DNA of 38,321 nt, from positions 1 to 38,321 of the forward strand of contig VBAI01000009.1 of NCBI GenBank assembly GCA_005882295.1. Reading direction: 5' to 3'. Source of the stretch: Candidatus Segetimicrobium genomatis. Its GTDB lineage: Bacteria; Sysuimicrobiota; Sysuimicrobiia; Sysuimicrobiales; Kaftiobacteriaceae. Under the pieces are notes generated by a model that was not told the DNA's origin, ran no database searches, and saw nothing but the letters and a program-made list of their open reading frames with translations. The first letter of the stretch is position 1; each line of letters begins with the position of its first letter. The position numbers and the translations under genes were made by a program. This document shows, in pieces, positions 14,781 through 24,041 of the stretch.

Positions 14781-15908
14781 ATGCACATTCCCCCCTTCCT
14801 GATCGCGGGGCTCCTGGCGCTGTTGTTCACCTACGCCATCGCGTATGAGATGCGGTGGGTGGCGCAGGGGTTGGGCGCGATGGCTCCGCCTGGGGGCCGG
14901 CACATCCATACCCATCCGGTTCCGCGGCTCGGCGGCCTCGCCATCTTCGGGGGCGCGCTGCTGGCACTGCTCGTCACGCTGCCGATCGACCAGCCGGTCG
15001 CCCTGGTACGGGAAACTCGCTATGTGGTGCTCGCCGTCCCGTATAAGCCGCCGCCGCTGCCGGTGGTGGGCATCTTGCTCGGCGCGGCCGCGATCACCGC
15101 CCTGGGGGCGTTTGACGATGTGCGCTCGCTTCCGGGGCGGGTGAAATTCCCTCTGATCTATGCCATCGCCACCATTCCGGTGTGGTTCGGCATGACGACC
15201 GACTTCATGACGCACCCGGTCACCGGCGCGGTCGTGCCGCTGGGGATGGCCGGCAAGGTGTTCACCGTGGTGTGGCTGGGCTCCATGGCCATCGCCATGA
15301 ACTCCATCGACGGTGTGGACGGACTGGCTGCCGGTGTGTCGGTGATCACCGGCATGACGCTCCTCAGCGCCGCCGCCTACCGTCACGACGTGCTGGCTAT
15401 GACGCTGGCCGCCGCCGCGGCCGGTTCGGCGCTGGGCTTCCTGCGCCACAACTTTAATCCGGCCCAATCGTTCATGGGCGACTCCGGGTCGATGCTGTTG
15501 GGATTTCTGCTGGGCGCCGCCGCAGTGCAGGGGCTGGCGAAGGCGGCCACCGCCCTGAGCCTCGCGGTGCCGGTGCTCGCGCTGGCTCTGCCCATTCTGG
15601 ACACAGGCTATGCCATCGTCCGGCGGTACCGGAACGGCGTCTCCATCTTTGTTCCGGACCGGGGCCACCTGCACCATCGCTTACTGGATCGCGGACTGTC
15701 GCAGCGGCAGGTCGTGTTCACGCTGTGGCTGCTGTCGGCCATCCTCGGACTAGGTGGTCTGGCCGCCGCCGGAATCAACCGGATGCTGTCGCTGGTGTTG
15801 CTGACGGTGATCGCCGTCTTTCTGGTGGTGCTGGGGTGGCGCCTCGGCCTGGCTCACCTGCACCGGCCACACGCCGCCGAACTCCCGGGTCCTGCCAACC
15901 TCCCCTGA
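14781..15908 (+). CDS. undecaprenyl-phosphate GlcNAc-1-phosphate transferase-like (WecA/TagO family)
   Basis: A 375-residue polytopic inner-membrane protein of the polyprenyl-phosphate HexNAc-1-P transferase family, about ten hydrophobic helices. Diagnostic cytoplasmic loops are HPVPRLGGLAIF (about 46-57), GAFDDVRSLPGRVKF (Asp-Asp), NSIDGVDGLAAGVS, FNPAQSFMGDSGSM, and the RGHLHHRLLDRGLSQRQ loop found in WecA/TagO members using UDP-GlcNAc. It would start a surface or linkage glycan on undecaprenyl phosphate. MraY is less likely because of the HLHHRL loop and the wecB neighbour. ATG 14781 lies right behind a good promoter. The C-terminus (GLAHLHRPHAAELPGP) is cytoplasmic or disordered. Confidence 0.9.
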   Translation: MHIPPFLIAGLLALLFTYAIAYEMRWVAQGLGAMAPPGGRHIHTHPVPRLGGLAIFGGALLALLVTLPIDQPVALVRETRYVVLAVPYKPPPLPVVGILLGAAAITALGAFDDVRSLPGRVKFPLIYAIATIPVWFGMTTDFMTHPVTGAVVPLGMAGKVFTVVWLGSMAIAMNSIDGVDGLAAGVSVITGMTLLSAAAYRHDVLAMTLAAAAAGSALGFLRHNFNPAQSFMGDSGSMLLGFLLGAAAVQGLAKAATALSLAVPVLALALPILDTGYAIVRRYRNGVSIFVPDRGHLHHRLLDRGLSQRQVVFTLWLLSAILGLGGLAAAGINRMLSLVLLTVIAVFLVVLGWRLGLAHLHRPHAAELPGPANLP

Positions 15909-15958
15909 CACGCGTGCGGCGGCACGCACATCTTAGGGCGTCCCGGTTCCTACAGTAG

Positions 15959-17155
15959 ATGGTCACGCTGACCGAACCCAAGCCGCTGGCTGCCCGCCAG
16001 GCCGCGTCGGCGGGGCGGGTGTCCGTCATGACAATCTTCGGGACGCGGCCGGAGGCCGTGAAGATGGCGCCGGTCGTGCAACGGTTGCGCGCCAGCGCGG
16101 AGTTCGCCCCCGTCGTGGTCACCACCGGCCAGCACCGGGAGATGCTGGATCAGGTCACGCGGCTGTTTGGAATTACCCCGGACGTGGATCTGGACATCAT
16201 GCGGCCGGAGCAGTCGCTGGTCGACATCAGCACCCGCGCGCTGACCGGGCTGCACCGGGTCTTGGACGAGCTGCGGCCGGAGATGGTCCTGGTGCAGGGT
16301 GACGCCCACACGACATTCATCGGCGCGCTGGCCGCCTACTACCACCGGATTCCGGTCGGACACGTCGAGGCCGGGTTGCGCACCTACGACAGGTACCAGC
16401 CGTTCCCCGAGGAGATGAACCGCCGGATGACCTCGGCCCTCGCCGAGCTGCAGTTTGCGCCGACCCCCCGTGCGAAGCGCAACCTGCTGGCGGAGGGGAT
16501 CCCGGAGCAGTCGATCTTCGTCACGGGCAACACGGTGATCGATGCGTTGCAGACGGTGCAGCATTTGCCGGCCGTCCCGGCCGTCCCTGGGATTCCTCCA
16601 CTCGCGGGCCGCCGGCTGCTGCTGGCCACGACGCATCGCCGGGAAAACTGGGGCGAACCCCTGCGGGAGATTTACCTGGCGCTGCGGGAGTTGCTGGACC
16701 GCTTCCCCGACGTGCTGCTGATCTTCTCGGTGCACCCGAACCCGGCGGTGCGCCGGATTGTGCACGACGTCTTGCACGAGCATCCGCGGGCCCACCTGAT
16801 CGAGCCGCCGGAGTACCCGGTCTGGGTGCGCCTGATGCAGCAGGCCACCCTGATCCTCACCGATTCCGGCGGTATTCAAGAGGAAGCCACGGCCCTGGGA
16901 CGGCCTGCCCTGGTGCTGCGCTGGGTGACCGAGCGCCCCGAAGGCGTCGAGGCCGGGACCATGTCGCTGGTGGGTACCGACCGTATCGCCATCGTCCGAG
17001 AGGCGGCCCGCCTGCTCACCGATCCGGCGGCATACCAGGCGATGGCCCGCGCCCACAATCCGTTCGGTGACGGCCGGGCGTCAGAACGAATCGTGCAGGC
17101 GCTGCGTTTCTACTTTACGAGGAGTGCGGACCGCCCCGAGGAGTTTGCGGGGTAG
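15959..17155 (+). CDS. wecB: UDP-N-acetylglucosamine 2-epimerase (non-hydrolysing)
   Basis: A cytoplasmic enzyme interconverting UDP-GlcNAc and UDP-ManNAc, a GT-B fold member; 398 residues from ATG 15959. Motifs are TIFGTRPEAVKMAPVVQRL, VQGDAHTTFIGALAAYYHRI then VGHVEAGLRTYD, PFPEEMNRRM, TTHRRENWG, and the UDP-binding DSGGIQEEATALGRPALVLR, then TERPEGVEAGT. ATG 15959 has no ribosome site and gives about 20 extra residues; GTG 16019 or ATG 16028 would start exactly at the conserved domain. A TACAGT at 15951-15956 lacks a partner -35. It follows the wecA-like gene by 50 bases, and the pair suggests a ManNAc-containing glycan or linkage unit. Confidence 0.93.
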   Translation: MVTLTEPKPLAARQAASAGRVSVMTIFGTRPEAVKMAPVVQRLRASAEFAPVVVTTGQHREMLDQVTRLFGITPDVDLDIMRPEQSLVDISTRALTGLHRVLDELRPEMVLVQGDAHTTFIGALAAYYHRIPVGHVEAGLRTYDRYQPFPEEMNRRMTSALAELQFAPTPRAKRNLLAEGIPEQSIFVTGNTVIDALQTVQHLPAVPAVPGIPPLAGRRLLLATTHRRENWGEPLREIYLALRELLDRFPDVLLIFSVHPNPAVRRIVHDVLHEHPRAHLIEPPEYPVWVRLMQQATLILTDSGGIQEEATALGRPALVLRWVTERPEGVEAGTMSLVGTDRIAIVREAARLLTDPAAYQAMARAHNPFGDGRASERIVQALRFYFTRSADRPEEFAG

Positions 17156-17163
17156 GGGGGCTG

Positions 17164-17538
17164 ATGCGCACGCTGGCGGTCCTGCTCGTCATGTTCACCG
17201 CTGCTGCAGCGGCCGTCTTCGCCCCGTTCCAACTCGACTGGTTGACGAGGCACAGTGAGACACTTGCGCCGAGTCGAGTTGGGACGGGGTTCGCCACGCC
17301 CGCGGATCTGCTCGAGGTGAAGAGCACCCTGGCGGGCGTGGTGCTGGAGGACCGTCTGGTGAAAGCCGGCGATCAGGTAGACGACGCTCAGCCGCTGGTG
17401 TACGTCCGCACGCCGCTGACCGGCACGATCGGGGTCGCGGCGCGCGCCCCCCGCGACGGCGTGATTGGGGAGGTCCTGGTGCAGCCGGGCCAGCGGATCG
17501 AACGAGGCGACATCGTCATCCGGCTGCAGCCCCGATAG
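17164..17538 (+). CDS. small single-pass protein with biotinyl/lipoyl-like domain
   Basis: A 124-residue protein with an N-terminal hydrophobic segment (LAVLLVMFTAAAAAVFAPF, about 4-22) acting as signal or anchor. Two half-motifs of a barrel-sandwich hybrid follow: TLAGVVLEDRLVKAGDQVDDAQPLVYV (in two parts, about 54-80) and APRDGVIGEVLVQPGQRIERGDIVIRL. The target lysine of true biotin or lipoyl carriers is absent (RAPRDG replaces the Lys hairpin), so it is unlikely to be modified. Such folds occur in membrane-fusion adaptors and in peptidase- or glycan-associated proteins. It starts 8 bases after wecB and is probably in the same transcript. The function is unknown; a periplasmic adaptor is a guess. 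Confidence 0.65.
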   Translation: MRTLAVLLVMFTAAAAAVFAPFQLDWLTRHSETLAPSRVGTGFATPADLLEVKSTLAGVVLEDRLVKAGDQVDDAQPLVYVRTPLTGTIGVAARAPRDGVIGEVLVQPGQRIERGDIVIRLQPR

Positions 17539-17545
17539 CCCCGGT

Positions 17546-17692
17546 GTTCACAATCTACAATTGGCAATCTTTCATGTGCGTCATCATGGGGGATTTATAG
17601 GCGCGGTGCGGAATCACCACCACAGACGCCGGTGCCGTTCCACCCAATTTCCCTCTCTGGTGGGAAAGGGTAGGGTGAGGGTCAGGTGAGGG
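17546..17692. repeat. intergenic CCCTCACC-type repeat with hairpin and G-quadruplex-like tract
   Basis: The 183-base gap before the S55 gene holds an AT-rich stretch with CAATCT twice (17551-17556 and 17565-17570), then a hairpin TTTCCC/GGGAAA (17648-17667). Four GGG runs follow (17668, 17673, 17679 and 17690) with loops of 2, 3 and 8 bases. Read on the minus strand it resembles the widespread CCCTCACC-CTACCC-type intergenic repeat seen in many high-GC bacteria. The G-tract ends about 30 bases before the S55 start codon. Confidence 0.5.
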
Positions 17693-17721
17693 CGCGGCGT
17701 CAGGGCGAGGGAGGCAGGAGC

Positions 17722-19527
17722 GTGGTCAGGCGCGTCGTGGTGGTGGGGATAGTGCTGGCGGTCGTGCTGACGCCGCTCATGGGCTGGGCGCAATCCAAGG
17801 CTGTGCTGCCGCCGATCATGCCGCTGCGCGACATCAAGCCCGGCATGCGTGGCATCGGGCGCACTGTCATCCAGGGCCAAAAAATCGAGGAGTTCGATAT
17901 TGAAATCATGGGCATTCTGCAGGGCGGCGGGGACGTGATCCCGGTCCGCCACCTGATCCTGTTTCGCGCGTCCGGACCGGTCACCGATCGCTCCGGCGGG
18001 ACCGCGGCGGGGATGAGCGGGAGCCCGCTGTTTATCAACGGTAAGCTGATCGGCGCCCTGTCGGCCGGCTACCTCTGGCAGCCCGGAAAACGGGAACTGG
18101 CGCTGGGCACCCCGATCGAAGACATGCTCACTGTGCTCGACCTCCCGAATGGGACTGCGCAGACCCCCTGGCCGCGGACATTCGCCGCCTCCGAACCGTT
18201 TCACATCGGCAGGCGCGCGATCACCCGCGTCGTGGTCACCGACACCCTGGCGCAGGCCCAGCGGGTGGATGAGGCCGGTCTGCCCGGCATGACCGCGTTC
18301 ATCCCGGCCACGTTTCCGGTCATGGTGTCGGGATTATCACCGCGCGCGATGGGATTCCTGCGGCAGGCGCTGGGCGCCGCGCAGCCTCTGTTGCAGTATG
18401 ACCAGGAGGGGGCGACGTTCGTCGCATCGCCGATCACCGGTGGGAGTTCCGTGGGGATCTTGCAGGTGCGGGGGGATGTGAGCTACGGCGGGATGTGCAC
18501 CGTCACCCTGCGGGTGGGGGACAGGCTGCTCATCTGCGGGCACCCCTGGGATCAGATGGGCGAGGTGGAGTACGCCCTGACCACCTCCGACATCGTCACC
18601 GTCGTACGCACCCTGCAGGAACCATTCAAAGAAGGGAACCTCGGCGACCTGATTGGGAAGATCGACCAGGATCGCGGGCCGGCGATTCGCGGCGTGATCG
18701 GCCGGATGCCCCGCATGCTGGCAGTGCGCGTGGCGGTGACCGATCTGGACGCTGGGACGCGGATCGAGAAGGGGGTGCAGGTCGTGCGCCGGCGCGATCT
18801 GGCCAAGACCTTCGCTGCGGCCATGGCGCTTACCGCTGTCGACCGGGCTCGCGGACAAATCTTGGGTGGCGGCACCGCCAGCGTGAAGATCACATTGCGG
18901 GCGAAGGGGCTGCCCCGGGTGATCAGCCGCGAGAATGTCTTCTATAACAGCCGCGACGTGGCCCTCGCCTCGTTGCTGGATCTCCCGGACGCTTTGAACT
19001 TTCTCCTCTATAACGATCTCGCCCCCCTCGATCCAGTGGACATGAATATCGAGATCAGTGTGACCGGCAAACGCCAGACAGCAGCCATCGCTGAGACCAC
19101 GGTGGAGCGGCGCGAAGTGGCTCCAGGCGAGCGCCTGCGTGTGCACATGACCCTGCGGCCGTTTCAGGAACAGACGGTGCCGTCGCGCGTGATTGAGATT
19201 TCGATTCCCCGGGACTTCCCGCGCGGCCCGGCGGTGCTTGTCGTCGGTTCGGCGGGCAGGCAAGTATCCTTGGAATCTGCTCCGGAGCAGGGCCTGGCGC
19301 AGTTGCTGCAGCAGGAACCTCAGCCCAGCCCGGCGGCCACGCTGGACGGGGCGATCCAGTTGTTTGAGGACTACGGGAAGAACACCGACATCTTACTGCA
19401 ACTCATTCCCTTCGGGCTGCCTCCGGAAGGCAGCGAGTTCGTGAAGTTTGACGTCTTCGCCGGTGAAGTGGTCCGCACCGATTGGGTAGTGCAAGGCGAG
19501 ATCCAGATTCCCATCCTCATCCGCTGA
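17722..19527 (+). CDS. SpoIVB-type peptidase S55 domain protein
   Basis: A 601-residue exported protein with an N-terminal signal peptide (MVRRVVVVGIVLAVVLTPLMGWAQS). The S55 hallmark GTAAGMSGSPLFINGKLIGAL (in two parts, about residues 93-113) carries the predicted nucleophile Ser, preceded by DIKPGMRGIGRTV. A second conserved block, LICGHPWDQMGEVEYAL (about 272-288), supplies a likely catalytic His. In Bacillus SpoIVB the His precedes the Ser; here the order is Ser then His, as in other long non-sporulation relatives I recall. The C-terminal half is beta-rich and unassigned. GTG 17722 is chosen for GAGGGAGG at 17708-17714 and a clean signal peptide; upstream codons extend into the repeat. 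Its place before tamB suggests a periplasmic envelope role. Confidence 0.8.
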   Translation: MVRRVVVVGIVLAVVLTPLMGWAQSKAVLPPIMPLRDIKPGMRGIGRTVIQGQKIEEFDIEIMGILQGGGDVIPVRHLILFRASGPVTDRSGGTAAGMSGSPLFINGKLIGALSAGYLWQPGKRELALGTPIEDMLTVLDLPNGTAQTPWPRTFAASEPFHIGRRAITRVVVTDTLAQAQRVDEAGLPGMTAFIPATFPVMVSGLSPRAMGFLRQALGAAQPLLQYDQEGATFVASPITGGSSVGILQVRGDVSYGGMCTVTLRVGDRLLICGHPWDQMGEVEYALTTSDIVTVVRTLQEPFKEGNLGDLIGKIDQDRGPAIRGVIGRMPRMLAVRVAVTDLDAGTRIEKGVQVVRRRDLAKTFAAAMALTAVDRARGQILGGGTASVKITLRAKGLPRVISRENVFYNSRDVALASLLDLPDALNFLLYNDLAPLDPVDMNIEISVTGKRQTAAIAETTVERREVAPGERLRVHMTLRPFQEQTVPSRVIEISIPRDFPRGPAVLVVGSAGRQVSLESAPEQGLAQLLQQEPQPSPAATLDGAIQLFEDYGKNTDILLQLIPFGLPPEGSEFVKFDVFAGEVVRTDWVVQGEIQIPILIR

Positions 19528-19576
19528 TCTGCCCCGCACCCCTGGCGGAGGGGAATACCGCGGCAGAACCGCGGGA

Positions 19577-22500
19577 ATGTCTGTAGTGAGGAGAGTGGCG
19601 ACCCAACACCCCGCGGCAATGCGCCTCACGATTGCGGTCCTCATCCTGATCGCGCTCCTGGGCGCCGGGCTGGCGTGGTTGGCCGGGTCCGGTGCCCTGG
19701 CGGCATCGGTGCGCGCCGCCGCGGTGGCCCAGGTCTCGCAGGCGCTGGGACGCGAGGTCCGCGTCTCACGTATGGCCGGTGATCCCCTGCGTGGAATCGT
19801 CCTCGACGGCGTGCGGATCGCCGCGCCCCCTGGCGAGCGTGGGACCTTCGTGGATGTGACCCGCATCGTCCTGCGGTTCCGTCCCCTTGCCCTGCTGGTC
19901 GATCTGCTGCGCGGTCGAGGCCCAGCCACCAGCCTGGCCACCATCGAGCTGAACCGCCCCGTCCTGACGCTCTCGCGTGATGCCGCGGGCCAGTGGAACA
20001 TCCCCCGCCTTCCCCAGCGGCGGAAGGGCGGCGGGGGGCTTGCTGCGTTCACGGGCACGGTGGAGGTCCGCGAGGGGACGCTGCTCGTCCTTGACGCCTG
20101 GAACAGGCCGGTGCCCTTTGGCGCGCATTTCGAACGGGTGACCGGGAGTGTGTCCTGGAGCGATTCCCCGCGCCTGCGCCTGGAAGTGGACGCGGTTGAC
20201 ACCTCCGGCCGCACCCCTGCGTTGCTGCACGTCGCTGCGACGGTCCTCCCAGCAGACGCCGTTGTGGATCTTGTGTTCACGACACGCGGCGCGTCGGCTG
20301 CGCACTGGGGGCCGTATCTGGCGCATCTGGACTGGTTGCGGTGGACCGGCGGCACCGTGGATGGGACTGCCCGTCTGCTGGTGTCACGCCGGGGAGCGGC
20401 GATGGCCTTCGACTATCGTGCCACCTTCCAGCTGCACGAAGGCCGCGCGGTTTTGGTCCCATCCCAGGTGGCGCTGACTGACATCGAGGGGCCGCTGGTG
20501 CTGGACAACCGTCGCGTGACCAGCGATGGACTGACGATGATGGTGGAGTCGTCCCCGGTCTGGGTGAGAGGCGAGATCGCGTACCTGGCCGACGCCCATC
20601 TCGACCTCGCCATCCGGTCGGCGTCGCTGGATCTGGCCACCCTGAAACGCCTGTTCTTCCCCAGCACGGGGCTGCAGATCTCGGGCCGCACCGGGGGGGA
20701 AGCGCGGGTGGTCGGGCCGCTGGACGCGCTCCTCGTTGATGGGGATGTGACCAGCGGGGCCGGCCATATCCAGGGACAAACATTTTCGGATCTCTCCACC
20801 CACCTGCAACTCTACGGCGGCGTGTTGGTCTTTGACGACCTGGACGCGACCGTCGATGATGGTCGAGCGCGCGGGTACGCGCGACTCACCCTGCCCACCC
20901 TGGAGTTCTTCGTCCTGGCCGATCTCGAGCGCGTCGATGCCAGGGGGCTGACGTCTCTGGACCTGCTGCCGCTCCCGGTGAAGGGCAAGGCCACCGGATT
21001 CATCGCCGCCGCCGGGAGGCCGGGTGCCGTCATCGGGCAGGCCCGCCTGGGCCTCGCAAGCGGGGACGTCGCCGGCATGGTGATCGACCGTGCGGATGTG
21101 GTGCTTGGATTCGAGCGAGGCATCGTGGAAGTCGACCGGTTCGAGGCTCACCGCGGTCCGGCCGTGGCGCACGCCACCGGCACAATTGGCCTGGGCGGGT
21201 CGCTGGACTTGGCGCTCGTGGCAACCGATGTAAACCTCCAGGCCGTGGGGCGCTTGGTGGGACCCGGGCAGTGGCTGGCCGGGACTGCGGATCTGGCCGG
21301 GCGCGTCGCCGGTACGGTGCTGGTTCCTGTGGTATCCGGCCGCCTCGACGCGCGCGAGGGCCGGCTGGGCCCATTCCCCTTCGATCAGGCCACGGGATCG
21401 CTTACGCTCGGGACGACCGGGCTCGTGACGCCGGGGCTGCTGTTGCGCGATGGCGAGGGCGTCTACGAAGCTGTGGGCGAGGTCAGGTGGGGGGCGCCGG
21501 AATCGGTGGACCTCGCCATCCGGGCGCATCGCATACCCGCGCAACGACTGCTTGATGTGGCCAAGGTGCCGCTCGATGCGGAGGGCACCGTGTCCGGGAC
21601 GGTGAGGCTGACCGGCACGTTCACCGATCCACAGGCCGATGGCGCATTGACGCTCAGCGATGGCATTGTCGCCGGCCAGCCCGTGGATCGACTGATTGCC
21701 GCGTTCCGCTGGGCGCGGGGGGCACTGTCCCTCGACGATGCCGCGCTGGAAGTGAATGCGTCGCGCATCTCGATCCACGGCAGCGTGGATCCGCGTGGCC
21801 AGCTGGCGCTATCCTTTGCTGCCCCGGCCTTCGACCTCCACGACGTCGCGGCCCTCCGCAACGGCGCGGTGCACGCCGACGGGATCATCATCCTGGAAGG
21901 GACCCTGGGTGGCTCGTTGACCGCGCCCACCGTCACCGCGGCCCTGTCATCCTCGACGGTCCGGCTCAACGGGCAGCCGATAGACCGCGTCGAGGGTACC
22001 GCGCATTATCAACGGGGCCGGCTGATCCTGGCCCCGCTGTCCTTCCTCCACGAGGGGGGAACGCTCCAGCTGGCCGGCAGCACGCTGCTGGGCGAAGATC
22101 CGGTGCTGGATTGGCATGCCTCCGCGCAGCAGGTGCGGATCCGGACGTTGCTGGGACTCCTTCGGATCCAGCCGCGGTTTGCGCTGGATGGCCTGGTGGA
22201 CGGTGAGATCGCCGTGAGCGGGAGGGCCAGCGATCCTGCCGCCGTTCTGGTCGCCCAACTCACCGACGGCGTGGCGGGAGACCATGCCATCCGCCATGCC
22301 GCCGTCAACGCCACGCTGGCCGGGCATGCGATCACGCTGCGGACGCTGTCTGTCACGCCCGAGCAGGGCACCATGATCGGCGCAGGGCGTATTGATCTCA
22401 GTGGGACCAGTGACCTGGAGCTCAACGGCCAGGGGCTCAGCCTCAGCCTGCTGCAGTCGGTGGCCGGCGGGCGGCGCTCGTTGGAGGGTGAGCTGGAGTT

Positions 22501-23986
22501 CACCCTGCAAATTAGCGGCAATCTCGCCGATCCGCTGGTGGGTCTCTCAGCGGCTGTCACCAACGGTATGGTAGGCGGTACCCCGTTCGATCGAATGCTG
22601 CTGCAGGCGTACTACCGGGACGGCCAGTTCTCGATCGAGCAGGGACTCGTCCAGCAGGACCGGCACAAGGTCAAACTGACTGGAACGGTGCCGGTCGATC
22701 CGCTGGGGCTGCGGCTCGACGAGGCTCGGCCCGTGGACGTGCATGTCGCGCTGGTCGACGCCGACCTCTCAATGGTCTCGCTGCTCACAGAACGCATCGA
22801 GGAGGGGCGAGGCCCGCTCGCCGGAGAGCTGCACCTGACCGGCACGCTGGCCCAGCCGCACCTGCAGGGGGCGCTGGCGGGCAGCGGCGGCGTTCTGCGA
22901 TTGCGCGGGTTGGAACCAAGCCTGACGGACCTGGAGGGTCGTCTCGAATTCGCGGACGGCGAAATCCGGGTCGCGGAGCTGCGGGCGAGGGCTGGAGATG
23001 GAGCAGTGGCCATCTCCGGTCTTATCGGGCTGCAGCGGTTCAAGCCCAATCGAGTGGCGTTGGCCATGGAAGCGGTCGGGGCGCGCCTGCAGTATGCTCC
23101 GTACTTTGACGGAGTCGCCGATGGCATCCTGCGGCTGGAAGGACCAGTGGACGGGCTGTCGGTCAGCGGGTCGTTGACCCTCAGACGCGGAGATCTCTTC
23201 GTGCTTCCGGTCCATACGTTGGAGCGGACGTCGGGCACCGACTTCGACCCCGTCCTACACCTTGAAGTGACTGCCGGCGATGAGCTGTGGGTGAACCTCG
23301 GACAGTTGCGCCTCCAGGTCCAGGGAACCGTTCGGGCACAGGGGACGTTGCTTCATCCGCGGCTGGCGGGTGAGGTGCAGTCTACGCGCGGGACGTTTAC
23401 GGCGTTCAACTCGGCATTTGCCCTGACCGAGGGCCAGGCAACCTTCGCGGAATTCCGCGGCACCACCCCGTTCGTCGATGCCAGAGCTGAGACCGATGTG
23501 CAACTGGTGAGTCCCCCCGGATCCGAAAACCGCTTCGAAACAGTGCACGTCTTTCTGCACATCACCGGCACACCGGATGATCTCGCCGTCGAGGTGACCT
23601 CCGATCCACCGCTGACGCGCGGGGAGATCCTCGCCGCGCTGGCCGAGCGTGTCGGGGTGACCAGGCTCCTGCGGGGCGAAAGTGTGGAGACCATGTTGCA
23701 GGCGGAAATGAGCGCCGCGGTCTTTGGATCGGTCAGCCGCGCCATGGCACAGGCGTTTGGGCTCGAAGAGCTCACCATCGCCTACGATGTCGAGCGGCCG
23801 CTGACGCTGCGCGTCGGGAAATTGATTGTGCGCAATCTGTACGTCACGCTGACGTCTGCGTTTGGGGTTGACCCGCGATCCGTGTGGTCCATGGAGTATC
23901 GCCTGACACCCTCCACGATGTTCAGTTTCTCGGTCGATAATTTGGGCACGTACGACGTCCTCTGGCGGATCACGCACCGCTTCTAG
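19577..23986 (+). CDS. tamB: TamB/AsmA-like translocation and assembly protein
   Basis: A 1469-residue protein with an N-terminal membrane anchor (LTIAVLILIALLGAGLAWLAG, in two parts, about 16-36) and a very long repetitive beta body. Repeated blocks of the type 'LTGTFTDPQADGALTLSDG', 'ISGNLADPLVGLSA' and 'LTGTLAQPHLQGALAG' mark the beta-taco lipid-conduit fold of AsmA-like proteins. The C-terminal about 350 residues match the TamB (DUF490) domain and end in SVDNLGTYDVLWRITHRF. TamB-like proteins bridge inner and outer membrane and are linked to phospholipid transport and to assembly with TamA/BamA. No separate tamA is visible; BamA encoded downstream is the likely partner. ATG 19577 is given; GTG 19595 or ATG 19619 are possible. 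No gap or frameshift is seen. Confidence 0.88.
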   Translation: MSVVRRVATQHPAAMRLTIAVLILIALLGAGLAWLAGSGALAASVRAAAVAQVSQALGREVRVSRMAGDPLRGIVLDGVRIAAPPGERGTFVDVTRIVLRFRPLALLVDLLRGRGPATSLATIELNRPVLTLSRDAAGQWNIPRLPQRRKGGGGLAAFTGTVEVREGTLLVLDAWNRPVPFGAHFERVTGSVSWSDSPRLRLEVDAVDTSGRTPALLHVAATVLPADAVVDLVFTTRGASAAHWGPYLAHLDWLRWTGGTVDGTARLLVSRRGAAMAFDYRATFQLHEGRAVLVPSQVALTDIEGPLVLDNRRVTSDGLTMMVESSPVWVRGEIAYLADAHLDLAIRSASLDLATLKRLFFPSTGLQISGRTGGEARVVGPLDALLVDGDVTSGAGHIQGQTFSDLSTHLQLYGGVLVFDDLDATVDDGRARGYARLTLPTLEFFVLADLERVDARGLTSLDLLPLPVKGKATGFIAAAGRPGAVIGQARLGLASGDVAGMVIDRADVVLGFERGIVEVDRFEAHRGPAVAHATGTIGLGGSLDLALVATDVNLQAVGRLVGPGQWLAGTADLAGRVAGTVLVPVVSGRLDAREGRLGPFPFDQATGSLTLGTTGLVTPGLLLRDGEGVYEAVGEVRWGAPESVDLAIRAHRIPAQRLLDVAKVPLDAEGTVSGTVRLTGTFTDPQADGALTLSDGIVAGQPVDRLIAAFRWARGALSLDDAALEVNASRISIHGSVDPRGQLALSFAAPAFDLHDVAALRNGAVHADGIIILEGTLGGSLTAPTVTAALSSSTVRLNGQPIDRVEGTAHYQRGRLILAPLSFLHEGGTLQLAGSTLLGEDPVLDWHASAQQVRIRTLLGLLRIQPRFALDGLVDGEIAVSGRASDPAAVLVAQLTDGVAGDHAIRHAAVNATLAGHAITLRTLSVTPEQGTMIGAGRIDLSGTSDLELNGQGLSLSLLQSVAGGRRSLEGELEFTLQISGNLADPLVGLSAAVTNGMVGGTPFDRMLLQAYYRDGQFSIEQGLVQQDRHKVKLTGTVPVDPLGLRLDEARPVDVHVALVDADLSMVSLLTERIEEGRGPLAGELHLTGTLAQPHLQGALAGSGGVLRLRGLEPSLTDLEGRLEFADGEIRVAELRARAGDGAVAISGLIGLQRFKPNRVALAMEAVGARLQYAPYFDGVADGILRLEGPVDGLSVSGSLTLRRGDLFVLPVHTLERTSGTDFDPVLHLEVTAGDELWVNLGQLRLQVQGTVRAQGTLLHPRLAGEVQSTRGTFTAFNSAFALTEGQATFAEFRGTTPFVDARAETDVQLVSPPGSENRFETVHVFLHITGTPDDLAVEVTSDPPLTRGEILAALAERVGVTRLLRGESVETMLQAEMSAAVFGSVSRAMAQAFGLEELTIAYDVERPLTLRVGKLIVRNLYVTLTSAFGVDPRSVWSMEYRLTPSTMFSFSVDNLGTYDVLWRITHRF

Positions 23987-24041
23987 AAATCCCGCATTTC
24001 TCCGGGCAGGACTTCCCCATCGGCTTTGCGAAACTTCGGTC

